From positions 269,645 to 333,644 of the forward strand of contig JH720315.1 in NCBI GenBank assembly GCA_000231825.2: a DNA stretch of 64,000 nt. The letters are read 5' to 3'. Of the stretch, positions 52,300 through 64,000 are shown piece after piece (position 1 is the first letter of the stretch; each line of letters opens with the position of its first letter). The DNA is from Tetrahymena elliotti 4EA. Lineage: Eukaryota; Ciliophora; Oligohymenophorea; Hymenostomatida; Tetrahymenidae. A program made the position numbers and the translations under genes. The notes beneath the pieces were generated by a model. It did not search any database, was not told the DNA's origin, and was given only the letters and a program-made list of their open reading frames with translations.

Positions 52300-55200
52300 A
52301 TGAAATATCTATTTTTTCTGATTGGCGCAATTAATTACTCTGTTCAAGGAAATTACTTTGCTTACAGGTCAAAAAAATTATCATTTACTATCAATTCTAA
52401 TCAGCAATCACAGTAGTAATTATTATTATTATTTCTTTTTTCAAGCTTTCGCATATTGATAAGTACTGTAAAAACAATTAACTGTGAAATATGACTCTTA
52501 ATTTTTAATCATTTTATAGATATGATAACTTATTTTTATCTCTTTTATTTTGATAAGAATAATTGAACTAAATTTAAATTTTAGATTAAAAAATAATATG
52601 TGTTAATTTTTTTGAAATTAAAAGCAATTAAAAGGATAGAAAACTTTAGTCATGTAATCAAGATTGCATTTGTAATACTGGTGGCAGTTCATATCTTTAA
52701 TGTAGATAGTGTTAAGCAGGCAAATTTTATATGCCAATGTTTAAGGACTGTAGAGAAATTTCTGAATGTTAAAGTAATACTAGCTTTAGTGTAGATAATG
52801 ATAATGGAATGTGTTGTACTAAAGATTGTATAAAATGTAATTGGGACAACGTTAATGGAATTTAAGATTGCTTTTAATGTAAATAAGGATATGAGCTAGT
52901 TGGAAATAATTGTTTTGAAATTTGTCCCTCTGGGTAGTATAGGTATCCTAATAATAATTGCAATTATTGTGATACTGCAAATCAATAGTTTATTGATAAT
53001 TAAAATATTTGCTAATCGTGCCACTTTTCATGTTTAACATGTGATGGATTGCTTCAAACTTCTTGTTTGAGTTGCTTAAATCCTAAATCATTGTATCCTG
53101 ATCACTCATGCTAATATTGCAATACTAATAACTAGCAATATCTTGACAATTAGTAAATTTGCAGGTCTTGTGATCCAAGTTGTTAAACTTGCAATGGCTC
53201 ATTGACTACATCTTGTCTAAGCTGTCCTAATGGTACTTATTTACATGCTGATGGTTCTTGTAAAGTGTGTAATGTGAATAATAAGTAATTTCTAGATTAG
53301 TAATAAATTTGTTAGAATTGTGATCCTTCTTGTTTAATTTGTAATGGATTATCTAATAGTAATTGTTTATCTTGTAATTCAGGATATTATTAATAAGGAA
53401 ATTATTGTATAAAATGCAATAATGCTTGTAGTCAATGTACTGGACCTACAGACTCAGACTGCCTGTAATGCAATTATTCATATTTTTAGATAGATTCTAA
53501 AAGGTGTATTGAGTGCTCTAATCATTTTTACCTTAATTCCTCAAGTCAAAATTGTTCTATTTGTGAGTATTAATGTATTTCATGTAACTTTATTAAAAAT
53601 TATTATAGTTTTCTTCCAGCAGAAGATTTTAATTTCAATAGCAACTAAGATAACTGCTTAGTTTGTAATTGCATTACATGCTAAAATGGCTTCATAAAGT
53701 ATAATAATAAATAATGTACAAGCAGTTGTGATTCTATTGGCAATAACTACCAATATAAATCTTCTACAAATACCTGTGAATGCAAAACAGGTTATAATTA
53801 CTTTGTTAAAAATCTAGAAAAAAATAGCTTCGATTGTTCTTAAGGAATAGGGTTTGGATATTATTGTGATTAAAACAATTATTGCTTTTAGTGTAGCTAA
53901 AATTGTAATAATTGTTTAAATGAAAATAAATGTTTAAAATGTAATAGAGAAAGCTATTTGTGGTAAAATAAATGCTACCCTGATTGCTTTCCAAGTTTAA
54001 ATATTGTGACAAATATTGAATAACAAATTTGTGAGTGTTCATAAGGATATACTTTAAAATAAATAGCATCACCTATTTAAGGTTAGAATAGTATTTGCTA
54101 GCTCCCCTTAGCAATAAAAAATATACAAATAATAAATTCCTTGATTTAAGGTTATGATCCATCTCTCCCTTCTGATTTTTATGATAATTTGCTTATCTTT
54201 ACCTTTAATAGAAAATTAACACTAGAAGAGTATTAATCTCTTACTTTTAAGATAGATGAGTAATATTTAACCATAGAATCAGATTATAAAATTCTTTCTA
54301 CTTTTGTAGAAGAAGAGAAAATTAAGCTTATTATTTGGTCTTCTCAGAATAGAAAAGTGAAATAATTATCAGTTACAGTTTTACAAGTGAAATCTAGATA
54401 CTAAATTTTAAACTAAATTCTAGTTTCTTAAGAATATTCTAAACAGTAATCCTAAACAACATAAACTTAATCACTTACTAATTCTTTGCAATCGATTACC
54501 TCTTCTTTCTCATCAAATGGAGATAGCTTTCATGCTGTTGTAATAGCCCTTCTTAAACAGTTTTAGTTATTATGCTAAATATCAAATTTTGTTTAAGTTT
54601 TGCCATTAATATATTTAATCAGAGATAGTCTGCCTGGTAAAATAAAATTTGCTTCTTTATTAGGTTCATCCATAGTATTTAACAAAAATCCTACAGCTTC
54701 ATAAATAACATATGCATCACAATAAATTTAAGATTTATCTAATTAATAGCTGTTATAAAATACTTTGCAAGGATTTGGGATATCCTAAGATGTATTTTAA
54801 AACTTTGCCTTCTAATTCTTAGTTATTATTATTTCAACAATATTAATTATTTACTTAATTTCATTTCGAATTTCTTTTAAAGGAAAGTAATATACAACTT
54901 AAATAGTTTTTTATCTTTTGAATTTCTTATGTAACTACATTCAGTCTTCTATAACAGCAGTGATGTTTTGCATCTGTTTTTGCTGGCTGAGTAGTAATTA
55001 ATAACATCTTTTGATTCTTTAAATTTCAGCATATTCTTTCTTCTTTGTATCATTGTTCTATCTAATAAGTTCAAGATCTAAAGAATTTTTATCAGTAAAC
55101 ATGCCAAATGTATTTAATGATATAGAATTCAAAATGAAAGGAAGCTAGTCATATTTAATATTTTAGTACATAAAGAAATACTTAGTAGTGATTATTTTTT

Positions 55201-55670
55201 TAACATTATTTTTTAAGCCTTTTTTTTGTGCTATATTTACTGCTGTGGTTTACTGCATAACTTTTATTTATCTTATTAAGTATAAATTTTTCAAAAAATG
55301 CATTCTAAATTACATCAAAATCTTTTAAGAGTTTGTGATCTCAGGACTCTTTATCACAATAGCATTATCTACATTTTACTATGAGAAGGAAATTAATCAG
55401 GATGTAATTTCTAATGAAGTTCTTTTAAAGTAAGATAAATTAGGAAGCATTATCTTACTAATTATCATACTATGCTTATCAATGAGTAGTTTAATTTAAC
55501 TAATTAGGATATACTTTATTATTCAAGATTTAGTTAAATAGTATAAAGAATATAAAATAAGGAAGGCCTAAGAATAAATAGAATCACAAAAATTATTAGA
55601 TTTGGCTTCTTTGAGCTTTGCAAAAAGTGTAAAATAATCTACTAAAACAGATATTTCATTTTAAGTCTGA
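52300..55670 (+). CDS. Cysteine-rich furin-like repeat membrane protein
   Basis: Putative surface protein or receptor of unknown ligand. The start at 52300 encodes a signal peptide (MKYLFFLIGAINYSVQG). From about 52640 the frame is open to TGA 55668-55670 and carries 15 or more CxxC units (CDPSCQTCNGSLTTSCLSC, CNNACSQCTGPTDSDCLQC) of furin-like / growth-factor-receptor type over about 470 residues. A non-repeated ectodomain region follows, then several hydrophobic helices toward the C-terminus (FLVIIISTILIIYLISF, FFVSLFYLISS, VVIIFLTLFFKPFFCAIFTA, IILLIIILCLSMSSLIQL) and a short cytoplasmic tail. The intron joining the signal-peptide exon to the main exon lies somewhere in 52360-52640; several GT/AG pairs fit and none is clearly best. 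It is related in style, and perhaps ancestry, to the gene at the left edge. Confidence 0.75.
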
Positions 55671-56093
55671 TACCATAAATTAATATATTAAATAGTTTTT
55701 AAAAATTTAGATGTAATATTAGTATGATTTTACTATATTTTCCATATAAAATTGTTTGTAAAGGATTATAGAGTTAGAATATGACTTAAAAATATTTTTT
55801 TAAAAACCTTATGAATTCTAAAACAATACATTTTTTTTTCAATAGTTGATTTTAAATTTTAAACATTGAATCCTATTATCAGACTTCATCTTAATTTATG
55901 AAAAAAAAGGGGGAAATAAAAAGCTGATATAAATGTTGATGTAAAGGGAATTTTATTTATATATGTATAAGGGGGAGATTTTTTTTATTAATAGCCAGAT
56001 CAGTTTATGAATTAAATTATCAACTCTTTATTTGATTTTTTCATAAAAAATTATTATAAATTGTGGTGGATTTGTTAAAAAAAATTAAAAGAA
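55671..56093. other. AT-rich spacer
   Basis: 420 bp between two plus-strand genes. It contains a G-run cluster (AAAAAAGGGGGAAA near 55904) but no recognisable feature; it should hold the helicase promoter. Confidence 0.45.
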
Positions 56094-59000
56094 ATGGACA
56101 TGGAAATGGAAGTGGAATAAGGCAGATCAAATTTAGATTCTTAGTAAAATAATAGGAAATATGAATATACAAGCGAACAGCTTGAGTTTATATATGCTCC
56201 TAAAAACAGAGATATAAAGATAACTGCTTGTGCTGGATCTGGAAAAACTTAGTGTGTTTTAGAATTTACAAAGCAAGCAACAAAAGAAGGACTAAATCCA
56301 AAGGAGATTTGTATAACAACCTTTAATATTTAAGCTAGTAACGATATGAAAAAAAAAGCTTTTGAATTGATAGGAAAAGAGTTGGCAGACAATATTGAAA
56401 TATCGAACTTTGATAAGATTATCACCAAGTTCTATAAAATGATTTAACAGGTAAAGACCAAAAACGATTAGATCAATTAAAATGATAATCTAAAGATTGA
56501 AAGTAATAATTAATTATCTATAGAAATGACTTTAATTGAAAAATAATATTAATTGCTTCTTGATTTATAAGATATATCACTTAGTAAAAAAATTTTTGAT
56601 AGCTTTAAGCTTATAATCTTTGATGAGTTCTAAGACATAAATTAGCTTTAATATGAGATATTGATGCTATTTAAGAAGATAGGAAACTCAACTATTGTAG
56701 TTGTTGGTAAAAAATTAGCTTTTAAATTTCTTTAGATATTTCTTTTTTTCATCATTAAAAAAAAATATCATTTTTTCAAGAAAGAAAATTAGAGAGAAAA
56801 ATATTTTTATAAGATTTTTAATGATGTAATTATTTAATGTTCTTTCTAAAAAACTATCAATAAAAATAGGAGATGATGCTTAAAATATTTATGAGTTTAG
56901 GGGATCAGATTATAGATATTTGAAAAAATAAATTGTTGATGATATTAATAAAGAAAATAAAAGAATTTATGGAAATGAAAAGTGCAATATGTTGGAGTTA
57001 AAACTAACAACTAACTTCAGATGTTCATCAAATATAACTGCATTTGCAAATGATATTATTAAGTCTTTTAAATATATTCAATAAAACACTATGTAGAGTT
57101 TTGAAGGTTAAAAATATTTTTTTATTTTTATAGATTAATTAATCAATTAAAAAAGATTTGAAAACTCACTCTATTCAGAAATGCTTAACAAAGCCAACAC
57201 TTGAACCAAAAAAAAGTTATGGTGATTTATTTAGAAATATTAATGAGGGCATCACATCTAAGGTAAAAAATGAGGGTTATTCTTATGAAGACTTTGCTGT
57301 AATTAGTGCAACTAGTTATCCTTTAAGATAAATAGAATAAAGGTTAGAACAACATAATTTTAACTAACCTGAAAATGAGATCCCATTTTGGAGTTTTGTA
57401 GGAAAAAGCAAAGACTTTGATTATAATTTTGATTATAAAGGAAATAAAGTCACATTGCTAACTGTTCATAAGTCGAAAGGATTATAATGGAAAGTTCTTT
57501 TTTTTATTGGATTAAGTGATGATTAATTTCCTGAAGCTTTTCTAAGATCAATAGAAAGCTTTGATAATAAAATTGAAGAAGCAAGAAGATTATTCTATGT
57601 TGGATCAACAAGAGCTGCTTAAATTTTGTATTTAAGCTATTGTTCTAATAACTACAGAAAAGTAAAACAAATATCTTACTAATTAATTTAATAAATTTAT
57701 TTTAAAATATTTGAAGGCTTGTAGATTCTTAAGTAGTGTTGATAAAATCAACATAACCCTCATAGGTGGAGCTTAGATTGCTTAAGAAAAAGTTTCTGTG
57801 ATAAATTATGAAAACAAGCAGCTTTTTGCCAAATAAATTAAGAGTATTTTTGAAGATATGAGCAATCCTTAGCACATAGATTAACTCAAGTCTGCTTAGA
57901 AATATCTTTAAGACCATATATTTTAGTAAGAAAATGTAGAATAAGTACATAGACCCATGTTTTAAAAAAACAATATTTAAAAAATTTTCTTCAACTAATC
58001 AGAAGAAATTCTTTTCACTTATATTGAAACGTAAATTTCATTTTTAAATAAATTTTTAAAAATCTTTTTTCAAAAAAAATCAAATTAATATTTTTTGATA
58101 AAATAAAATTTTTTAATTAATATTTCAAAAGCATAATAATAAGAATTATGATAGAGAAAACTTAGATAAATTATAAATCTTTAATTTTAAATGAACAAAT
58201 TAATTAACTGTAAAATATGAAATCATCGTTACAAATTTAAGAAGGATTTATTGGATTGTTTTAATAATCAATAAATTAATTTTTGAGAAAAGATTTGTCA
58301 ATCAATAAAAATGAAGAACTAATTTTATCAATTTATAAAACATGTGTTTTGTTTGAAATATCTAAAAGCAAAGTTTACAAGTATCTTTTTTAAAAAAACC
58401 CATTTTATTCAATAACAAAGAAAATGATTTAATTACTGGGAAATTTCGTAGAATATTTAAATAAAGAAGAAAAAACTGATTTGTTAGTTCTTGATAGAAT
58501 AGAATACTCAGATGATCCTATAAATATTTATGAATATTTTGTGATATCAAGTTAAGAAACTCTTTATGAAGTTACTTAATCATTCAAAAAAACAAAGATC
58601 TTAGAAAAACAAGACATGCTTACTGTAATTCTTTACTTCATTTATTCACTGGCTCCATTAAAAATTTATTTTATTTTTAAGGTTTTAGCTAAAGTTACAA
58701 TACTTAAGCTGCAATATCATAGAGATATCAAAAAAATTAAATTTTATAACCCAATAAAAGGCACTGTTTTTTCAATTTCAATTTCTAATTGGATGTTTCA
58801 TAGATAGTTGATAGATTTTATTTAATAATTTAGTTTTAATTAATATGATTCTTAATTCAATACTCAAAATATACTTTCAAAAAATTAAAGCTATGTTTTA
58901 AAATAAGAAAATAAAAGTGATTGCAATAAAATACTTTCAAACAAACAAGAATAAAAATCAGAATAAATTAAAGATGAAAATATCTTTGTACAATTTTAAA

Positions 59001-59203
59001 CTAGTTTTAAGCCTTTTTAGGATTAAAAATAATAAATTTACAAAGAATAAATTAGTATGTACTAAAATGATGAAAAATAGAAATTGATTCATAATCCTCA
59101 ACCTCTAAAATAGCAAAAAGAAGTATCAAAAAAACTAAAAAGTGAGAGAAAATAATTGATTATAAAAAAGGATCAAAATTCTCATCCACAAAGTTAAAAT
59201 TGA
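56094..59203 (+). CDS. UvrD/Rep-type SF1A DNA helicase with long C-terminal extension
   Basis: ATP-dependent 3'-5' DNA helicase of superfamily 1A (UvrD/Rep/Srs2/FBH1 group), probably in DNA repair or recombination control. Predicted exons: 56094-56706, 56870-57106, 57156-57661, 57717-58030, 58132-59203; 913 aa, ending at TGA 59201-59203. The motifs are in order: Q-motif region YTSEQLEFIYAP, Walker A ACAGSGKT, Walker B with the UvrD signature IIFDEFQDIN, motif III VVGDDAQNIYEFRGSD, motif IV region LTTNFRCS, motif V VTLLTVHKSKGLQWKVLFF and motif VI EEARRLFYVGSTRAAQ. About 400 residues after the core carry no recognised domain (IFEISKSKVYKYLF-like helical segment, then a Gln/Lys-rich end). The helicase core is short for the family, with small 1B/2B inserts. 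The intron at 57107 uses a GTTAAA donor. Confidence 0.88.
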
Positions 59204-59713
59204 AAAATATATTTCTGTTAAATAAAAGTAATATTTTGTGTTTTAAAATTTTTACTTTTTAGTCAATATTAACAATTTTTTTCTTCATTTCTTTTTATAT
59301 TTACTAAAAATTCCTTTCTTTTTTATTTTTGGATTTTATTTAAAATCTAAAATTATGTTATTGTATTAGAATATTTTAATTTATTAATGGATTTTTGAAA
59401 ATATTTAATTTACATACTATAAATTTAATTATCATAAATTACAGTTTATTATTTTAATTTAGGAAGCTATCAATATCTTTAAGATAATATTTTAAAATAT
59501 ATCTTCATCTGATTAAATGATGCTCTATTCAGTGGTCAAATTAGGAAAAAAAGATAGACAGTCTTTTACAATATATTAATATTTTATCTCTATCATTTGT
59601 TTTTTATTATTTAGATATTTTTGATAAAAAAATATCTCATTACTATTTTTGAAATTACTTAAGAACTTTAGGTTTTTTTGATTTTTTAATTAAAAATTTT
59701 TACTTTAGAGTTT
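59204..59713. other. Convergent 3' spacer
   Basis: AT-rich region between the helicase gene and the coiled-coil gene. No feature was recognised. Confidence 0.5.
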
Positions 59714-62700
59714 TCAATTTTAACTATTATCATAGTGATCTGAAGCTAATCTAAAAAGTTTTCCAAACTCTTTATTTTCTTTAGTTTACTATTTCATTTT
59801 CTTTGCTACTTAACTTTTTATTTTTAAGTTTGAGTTGAATGAAAATATAGAATTTAAAATTAAAGTACCTTTATACAAACTTTGAATGATCTTATGTTAA
59901 TCTATATGCTCCACCTGTGTAGTATGTCTAAGAAGGCTTTTTTATGTTTCCAAATTAGTTAGCTGAGAGATTTTAATGATATGAATTAGATTCTGCATCA
60001 GAAAAAGTTTTGTTGTTGTAATTAGTTGAATAATTAATCCTAGCAAAATCTGATAAATGATATGGTACAAACTAATTATTTGTATCAACTAAATTTTCAG
60101 ATACTACCCTTAAATTATAGCTTTCATTTGGAATAATACTACCATTTATTGGCTAATATTACTACTAATCTTCCATAGAGTAGCTAAAAGAGTTGTTTTA
60201 TTTTTTGTTTAATTTCTCTTTCTATTGTGACATATTATTAGACAATTAATTTTAGTTATTTAAATTTTAATTTAACTATTTCTACTATTATTGTTTTTAT
60301 TACAAGCTTAATCCATCTTATTGTTAAGTATTTTAATTTTTTGTTTGTTTCATTTCAATCTGATTCTCATAATTCTAATTATGCTATTATTCTTTTACCA
60401 GATTTATTTCTTTCTAATCCTAAAAATATTTTAAAATTAAATATTTTTTTCAATCTAAATTAAAAAATGGTTTCTTTATTAATATAAAAAGAGATGCCAA
60501 AAAATTTTACTTATGAGAAAATTAACAATTATTTTTAAATTAATTTCTTATTGTTTTTATTTTTTATGGAAAAATAAATAAAATCAATAAGAATCCTTTA
60601 TTTTAAAAATATTTTGGAGTTAAAATAAATTAGTTGAATTTAAATAAGTAATGTTTAAAGTTATATATTACATTTTAAGGTTAGTATTGGTTTTTATTTT
60701 ACAAACCTAAATTTGTTTTTTCTTTATTTGTTTCATTTTAATTCTCTTAATTTGATTACATATTAAACTTTATTTATGATTACTATTAATTTTATTTTAA
60801 ATCAACAAAATTATTTTTTAATAAATCTTCTTTATTTAAATCCTATTAGTTATTTTGTAAAATGTTTGCTTATTAATTATTTTATGAGTGGTTAGTTATT
60901 TATTATTTTTATTGTATTTGCTGCTTATCAGATATGCCAAGTTAATTTTGAATTCCTAACGAATTTTTTAACTCATCAAGTTGTTATATTTGTGCTTAAT
61001 TTATAGCAGCCATCGACTTTCTTTGTTCATTTGTTAAAGGCTTTTACATCATCTATTACATTTATTATTGCTGCTAAGCTTTCATTTACTCAATTAACAA
61101 CATAGACTCCTACAATTATTTTATTTATTCAAGCTTTTAATTAACCAATTCTTACATTTGTACTATGTCTTTTTAGTATTACTTTATTTCTGATTTTAAT
61201 TTATTTTCCGATGTTTCATTTAATTTAACTAATAATTCTCTATCTTATTTGTACTATTTTTCATTTCTAATTTAAAAATAAAAATCTATTTTAATATAAT
61301 TTTGAAAATATTTACTAAACAAGTTTGTTTTTTGTATCTCTTAATTCTTTCTCTAGTTGGTCAGCTTTTCTATCTGAATTTACATATCTTGTTAAAAATT
61401 GTAAAGCATATTTCTTAACTTTTGATAAAATTTGCTAAGTTTTTTCTAAGTGCTTAGCTTAATTATCAAAATTTTCAGTTAATTCCTTAAATTACATCTA
61501 AAGATGCTAATAATCTTTCTCGAGGTTTTGATTATACAAATTTATTCTTATCTTTTCTTGCTCTAACTAAAAAAATCTACTCAATAGGTCCTCATGTGTC
61601 ATCTAGTGAACTTTATATTCAATATTAATATACCTGTCCATTTCTTTTTTATGTCTATAAAAATTTAATAAATCATTTATTTATTATTCCATTATTTTAT
61701 GTTTTGAATTTCAATTATAAATTAAAATTATATTTACAAAAGCTTCAACTATTCAATATCTGTAGCATGATTATCTTGGAGTTCTCTGATGACTACTTTT
61801 TAGCTTTTTGTCTCTCTTTGTAAATTCTCATTAGTTGTAGTAAGCGATGTTACTTGTTTTATCAAATCTGTGTTTCTAGATTTTTCAGCTTCAATTACAC
61901 TAGTCATTTAATTTATTTGATTTGCTTAATTATTAAGAGCAAATTTATCATCTCTCTGTTATGATGTGATCTCGAGAATATCTTTTCTTAATTACTCTAG
62001 CTATTCATTGCATTAGTCTATTTTCTAATTACTGAATTCATTTTGCTTCTTCTCAACCTCTAACTCATGTGTCTTTTATTTAAATTCTCTTTCTAATTTG
62101 CTAATTTTTTACTTTAAATTATCTTATTCTTTTGTAGCCATGTTTTGATATGTCTAAAATTCAACAGTTAATTTTAAGTGATTCTATTCATATGTTTCCA
62201 TTTTAATCTAGTTATATAATATTTATAATTAAATACTGTAGTTTATATAAACAAAGATCAAACTCTAGATTAAAGAATAGAATAATTAAATAAAAAACTA
62301 TTATATACCTCAAGATCTTTGCACAATTCATTTTTAGCTTTTATGGTATCTAAGGAGTTATTCAATCTTAGCTTACATTTAATGTATTCCTCTTCTAATT
62401 CAATTCTTCCTACTTTCATATCCTTAATTAATTTTTATAAAGCTTCTAAATCAGTTGTTAAAAGTTCATTTCGATTCAAGCAATATTCATATTCCTACTC
62501 TAATTTTTTCCTCTCACCTCTTATAAATAATAAATTAAATCATGAGTTTGATAATTTGATTTATTTTTAAATATTCTTAAATTTATAAAAAATGAATTTT
62601 TATTTAGTTAAAAGATTGTTTTTTATTATTTACTAAATTTCTAAAATCTAATTTTCATATTGTTCACACTGAATCTTGATTTGAGCATAACTTTCCTACT

Positions 62701-64000
62701 GCAACTAAACAGTAGATTTTTAATCAATAATTTGCTTTTCTAAGTCATATACTTTTTATTATAACTTTTCAAACTGCTCACTTTTATCATCAATCTATTT
62801 ATTGAAATATTTTTACTCTCCTTTAAGTTCTTCTATTCTTCTTTTATAAATATCTTCATTTTTTTGTTGTAGTTCTATTTTTTCTTTCATATTTTTAATC
62901 TAAAATCTTAAGTCTTCATTAATTCTTTGTTCTTCCTAAATTATTAAAATAAAATATTCAAATATTCAAAATCATAAAATAAGAGCTAACATTTAATAGA
63001 CCCTCATATTTATCAGCTCCTCTATTTTTATGCTAAAGCTCACTTTCAGCTTGAACAGCTCTCTCTTTAAGTTTTTCAAATTAGACAGTTATTTCAGTTA
63101 CTTTTCTTTGCAAATCCCTACACTCATCACTTTTCTTTTATTCTAATATCTTGAGAGTATTTATTAGTTTATTATTATTTTAATTGTCATTCTTTAGTAT
63201 ATCATGATCTATTTTAAGAACATCAAAATCGTCTATTAATCTATTATGCTTCATTAATAACTCTCTATGAATACTATGTAATTCATTTATTTTATGTTCA
63301 AATTATAATCTTAATCCAACTTCTTCATTGAAAGCTTGATCAGCCTGTTTAAAGTCCTCTTCTAATTAAAATTTTTCTGTCAGTATATTTTGCTTTAAAA
63401 TATTTTATTAAAGAAAGTTTGTTAAATTTAAATTTTATGATAAACCAAAATATTTAAAATATTGATTGAGGTATAGCATGGTTGAAAATCTTCCAAATAA
63501 TTAGTTTCAATAAAAATAAATAAGAAAAATCAACCTCATTAAAGTATATTTTTAATTTAATGAAAAATTAGTACTTTTTCTTGTTTGAGAGATAGAATTT
63601 ATTACTCCAAAATTTCTCTTTTCTCCTTTTCAATAACTTCTAATTCATCAAATTATTTTTGCTTCGACTCTATCTGTTCTTCTAAATTATCTACAATAGC
63701 AGTTTTTTCTTTTTCTAATTGAGTAACTGTGTTTACAAAATCAGTTCTTGAACAATACTCAAGTAAAATCCCATAAATTTTCCAAACACTTGCTATTGTT
63801 TGTGCAGAATCTTATATGTGAGCAAATATGTCTTAAATCATTTCATAAAACCCAAAGCTATAAACAAATAGACTTCTGTATATTCTATCTATATTTTCTT
63901 TAGAAACTCCTTTGTTTTACAGTGACTTTCTATCAAGACCAAAATTCTTAAGAATCTCTTTTTGATCATTTTATTTTTTTTGTGGTGAATTTTACTTAAC
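59714..64000 (-). CDS. Large coiled-coil protein (partial, 5' end beyond window)
   Basis: Function unknown; a cytoskeletal or ciliary role is plausible. It runs off the right edge on the minus strand. The first visible exon (63575-64000) encodes a compact helical N-terminal segment (ILKNFGLDRKSLQNKGVSKE, then NIDRIYRSLFVYSFGFYEMI) before the coiled coil starts (TVTQLEKEKTAIVDNLEEQ). Further exons between about 63420 and 60890 are heptad-like, rich in Glu, Lys, Leu and Gln (LRLQFEHKINELHSIHRELL, IVQMQELVNQKLEQIKQLQ). The C-terminal part (about 60420-59870) is Asn/Gln/Ser/Tyr-rich (QTYYTGGAYRLTQ). The terminal exon ends with GKLFRLASDHYDNSQN and TGA 59714-59716, after a likely intron from about 59868 to about 59815. 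Individual junctions in the middle were not all resolved. The short plus-strand ORF at 62319 is a shadow of it. Confidence 0.65.

Noticed and set aside
1..64000. tRNA or rRNA genes, CRISPR arrays, insertion sequences
   Set aside because: No cloverleaf-like GC islands, regular spacer-repeat arrays or transposase with terminal repeats were found by eye; a tRNA scan would be needed to exclude tRNAs fully.

Overview
The window looks like macronuclear DNA from a Tetrahymena-like oligohymenophorean ciliate. It is extremely AT-rich. Every conserved gene reads through TAA and TAG as glutamine and stops only at TGA. Genes carry many short AT-rich GT...AG introns, and intergenic spacers are long and nearly featureless. 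With a standard code the genes fall apart into fragments; with the ciliate code, and splice sites chosen so that the frame is kept from exon to exon, they assemble into full-length proteins.

Left part (1-13 kb). A partial secreted or surface protein with many cysteine-rich furin-like repeats runs off the left edge on the minus strand. It is followed by a gene that is nearly invisible to ORF finding: a leucine-rich-repeat (LRR) gene on the minus strand built from at least 16 tiny exons, 14 of them exactly 90 nt and all of the same splice phase (about 4.4-8.5 kb). Next come a minus-strand acetyl-CoA transporter of the SLC33A1/AT-1 family and a small plus-strand protein with a signal peptide and a hydrophobic tail.

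Middle (13-43 kb). Housekeeping and regulatory genes: an XMAP215/Dis1/ch-TOG microtubule polymerase (8 exons, 1505 aa); a TRAIP-like RING plus coiled-coil E3 ligase (minus); a 1450-aa glutamine-rich protein with an EF-hand; ribosomal protein uL15 (L27A, 149 aa, 4 exons); coatomer beta subunit (9 exons, about 970 aa); a Polycomb-type (PCGF) RING finger protein (minus); and a protein joining a zinc-binding N-terminus to two transposase-like helix-turn-helix modules.

Right part (43-64 kb). A truncated and an intact copy of an immobilisation-antigen-like GPI-anchored surface protein (minus); a B-box-like zinc finger/coiled-coil protein; a cysteine-rich multi-pass membrane protein; a UvrD/Rep-type SF1A DNA helicase with a long C-terminal extension; and a large coiled-coil protein that runs off the right edge (minus).

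The genes do not form an operon or one pathway; they are independent eukaryotic transcription units. No tRNA, rRNA, CRISPR array or intact transposon was recognised. The most unusual item is the LRR gene made of interchangeable 90-nt exons. Splice sites were inferred by eye from GT/AG signals, frame continuity and family similarity, so exact junctions are predictions.
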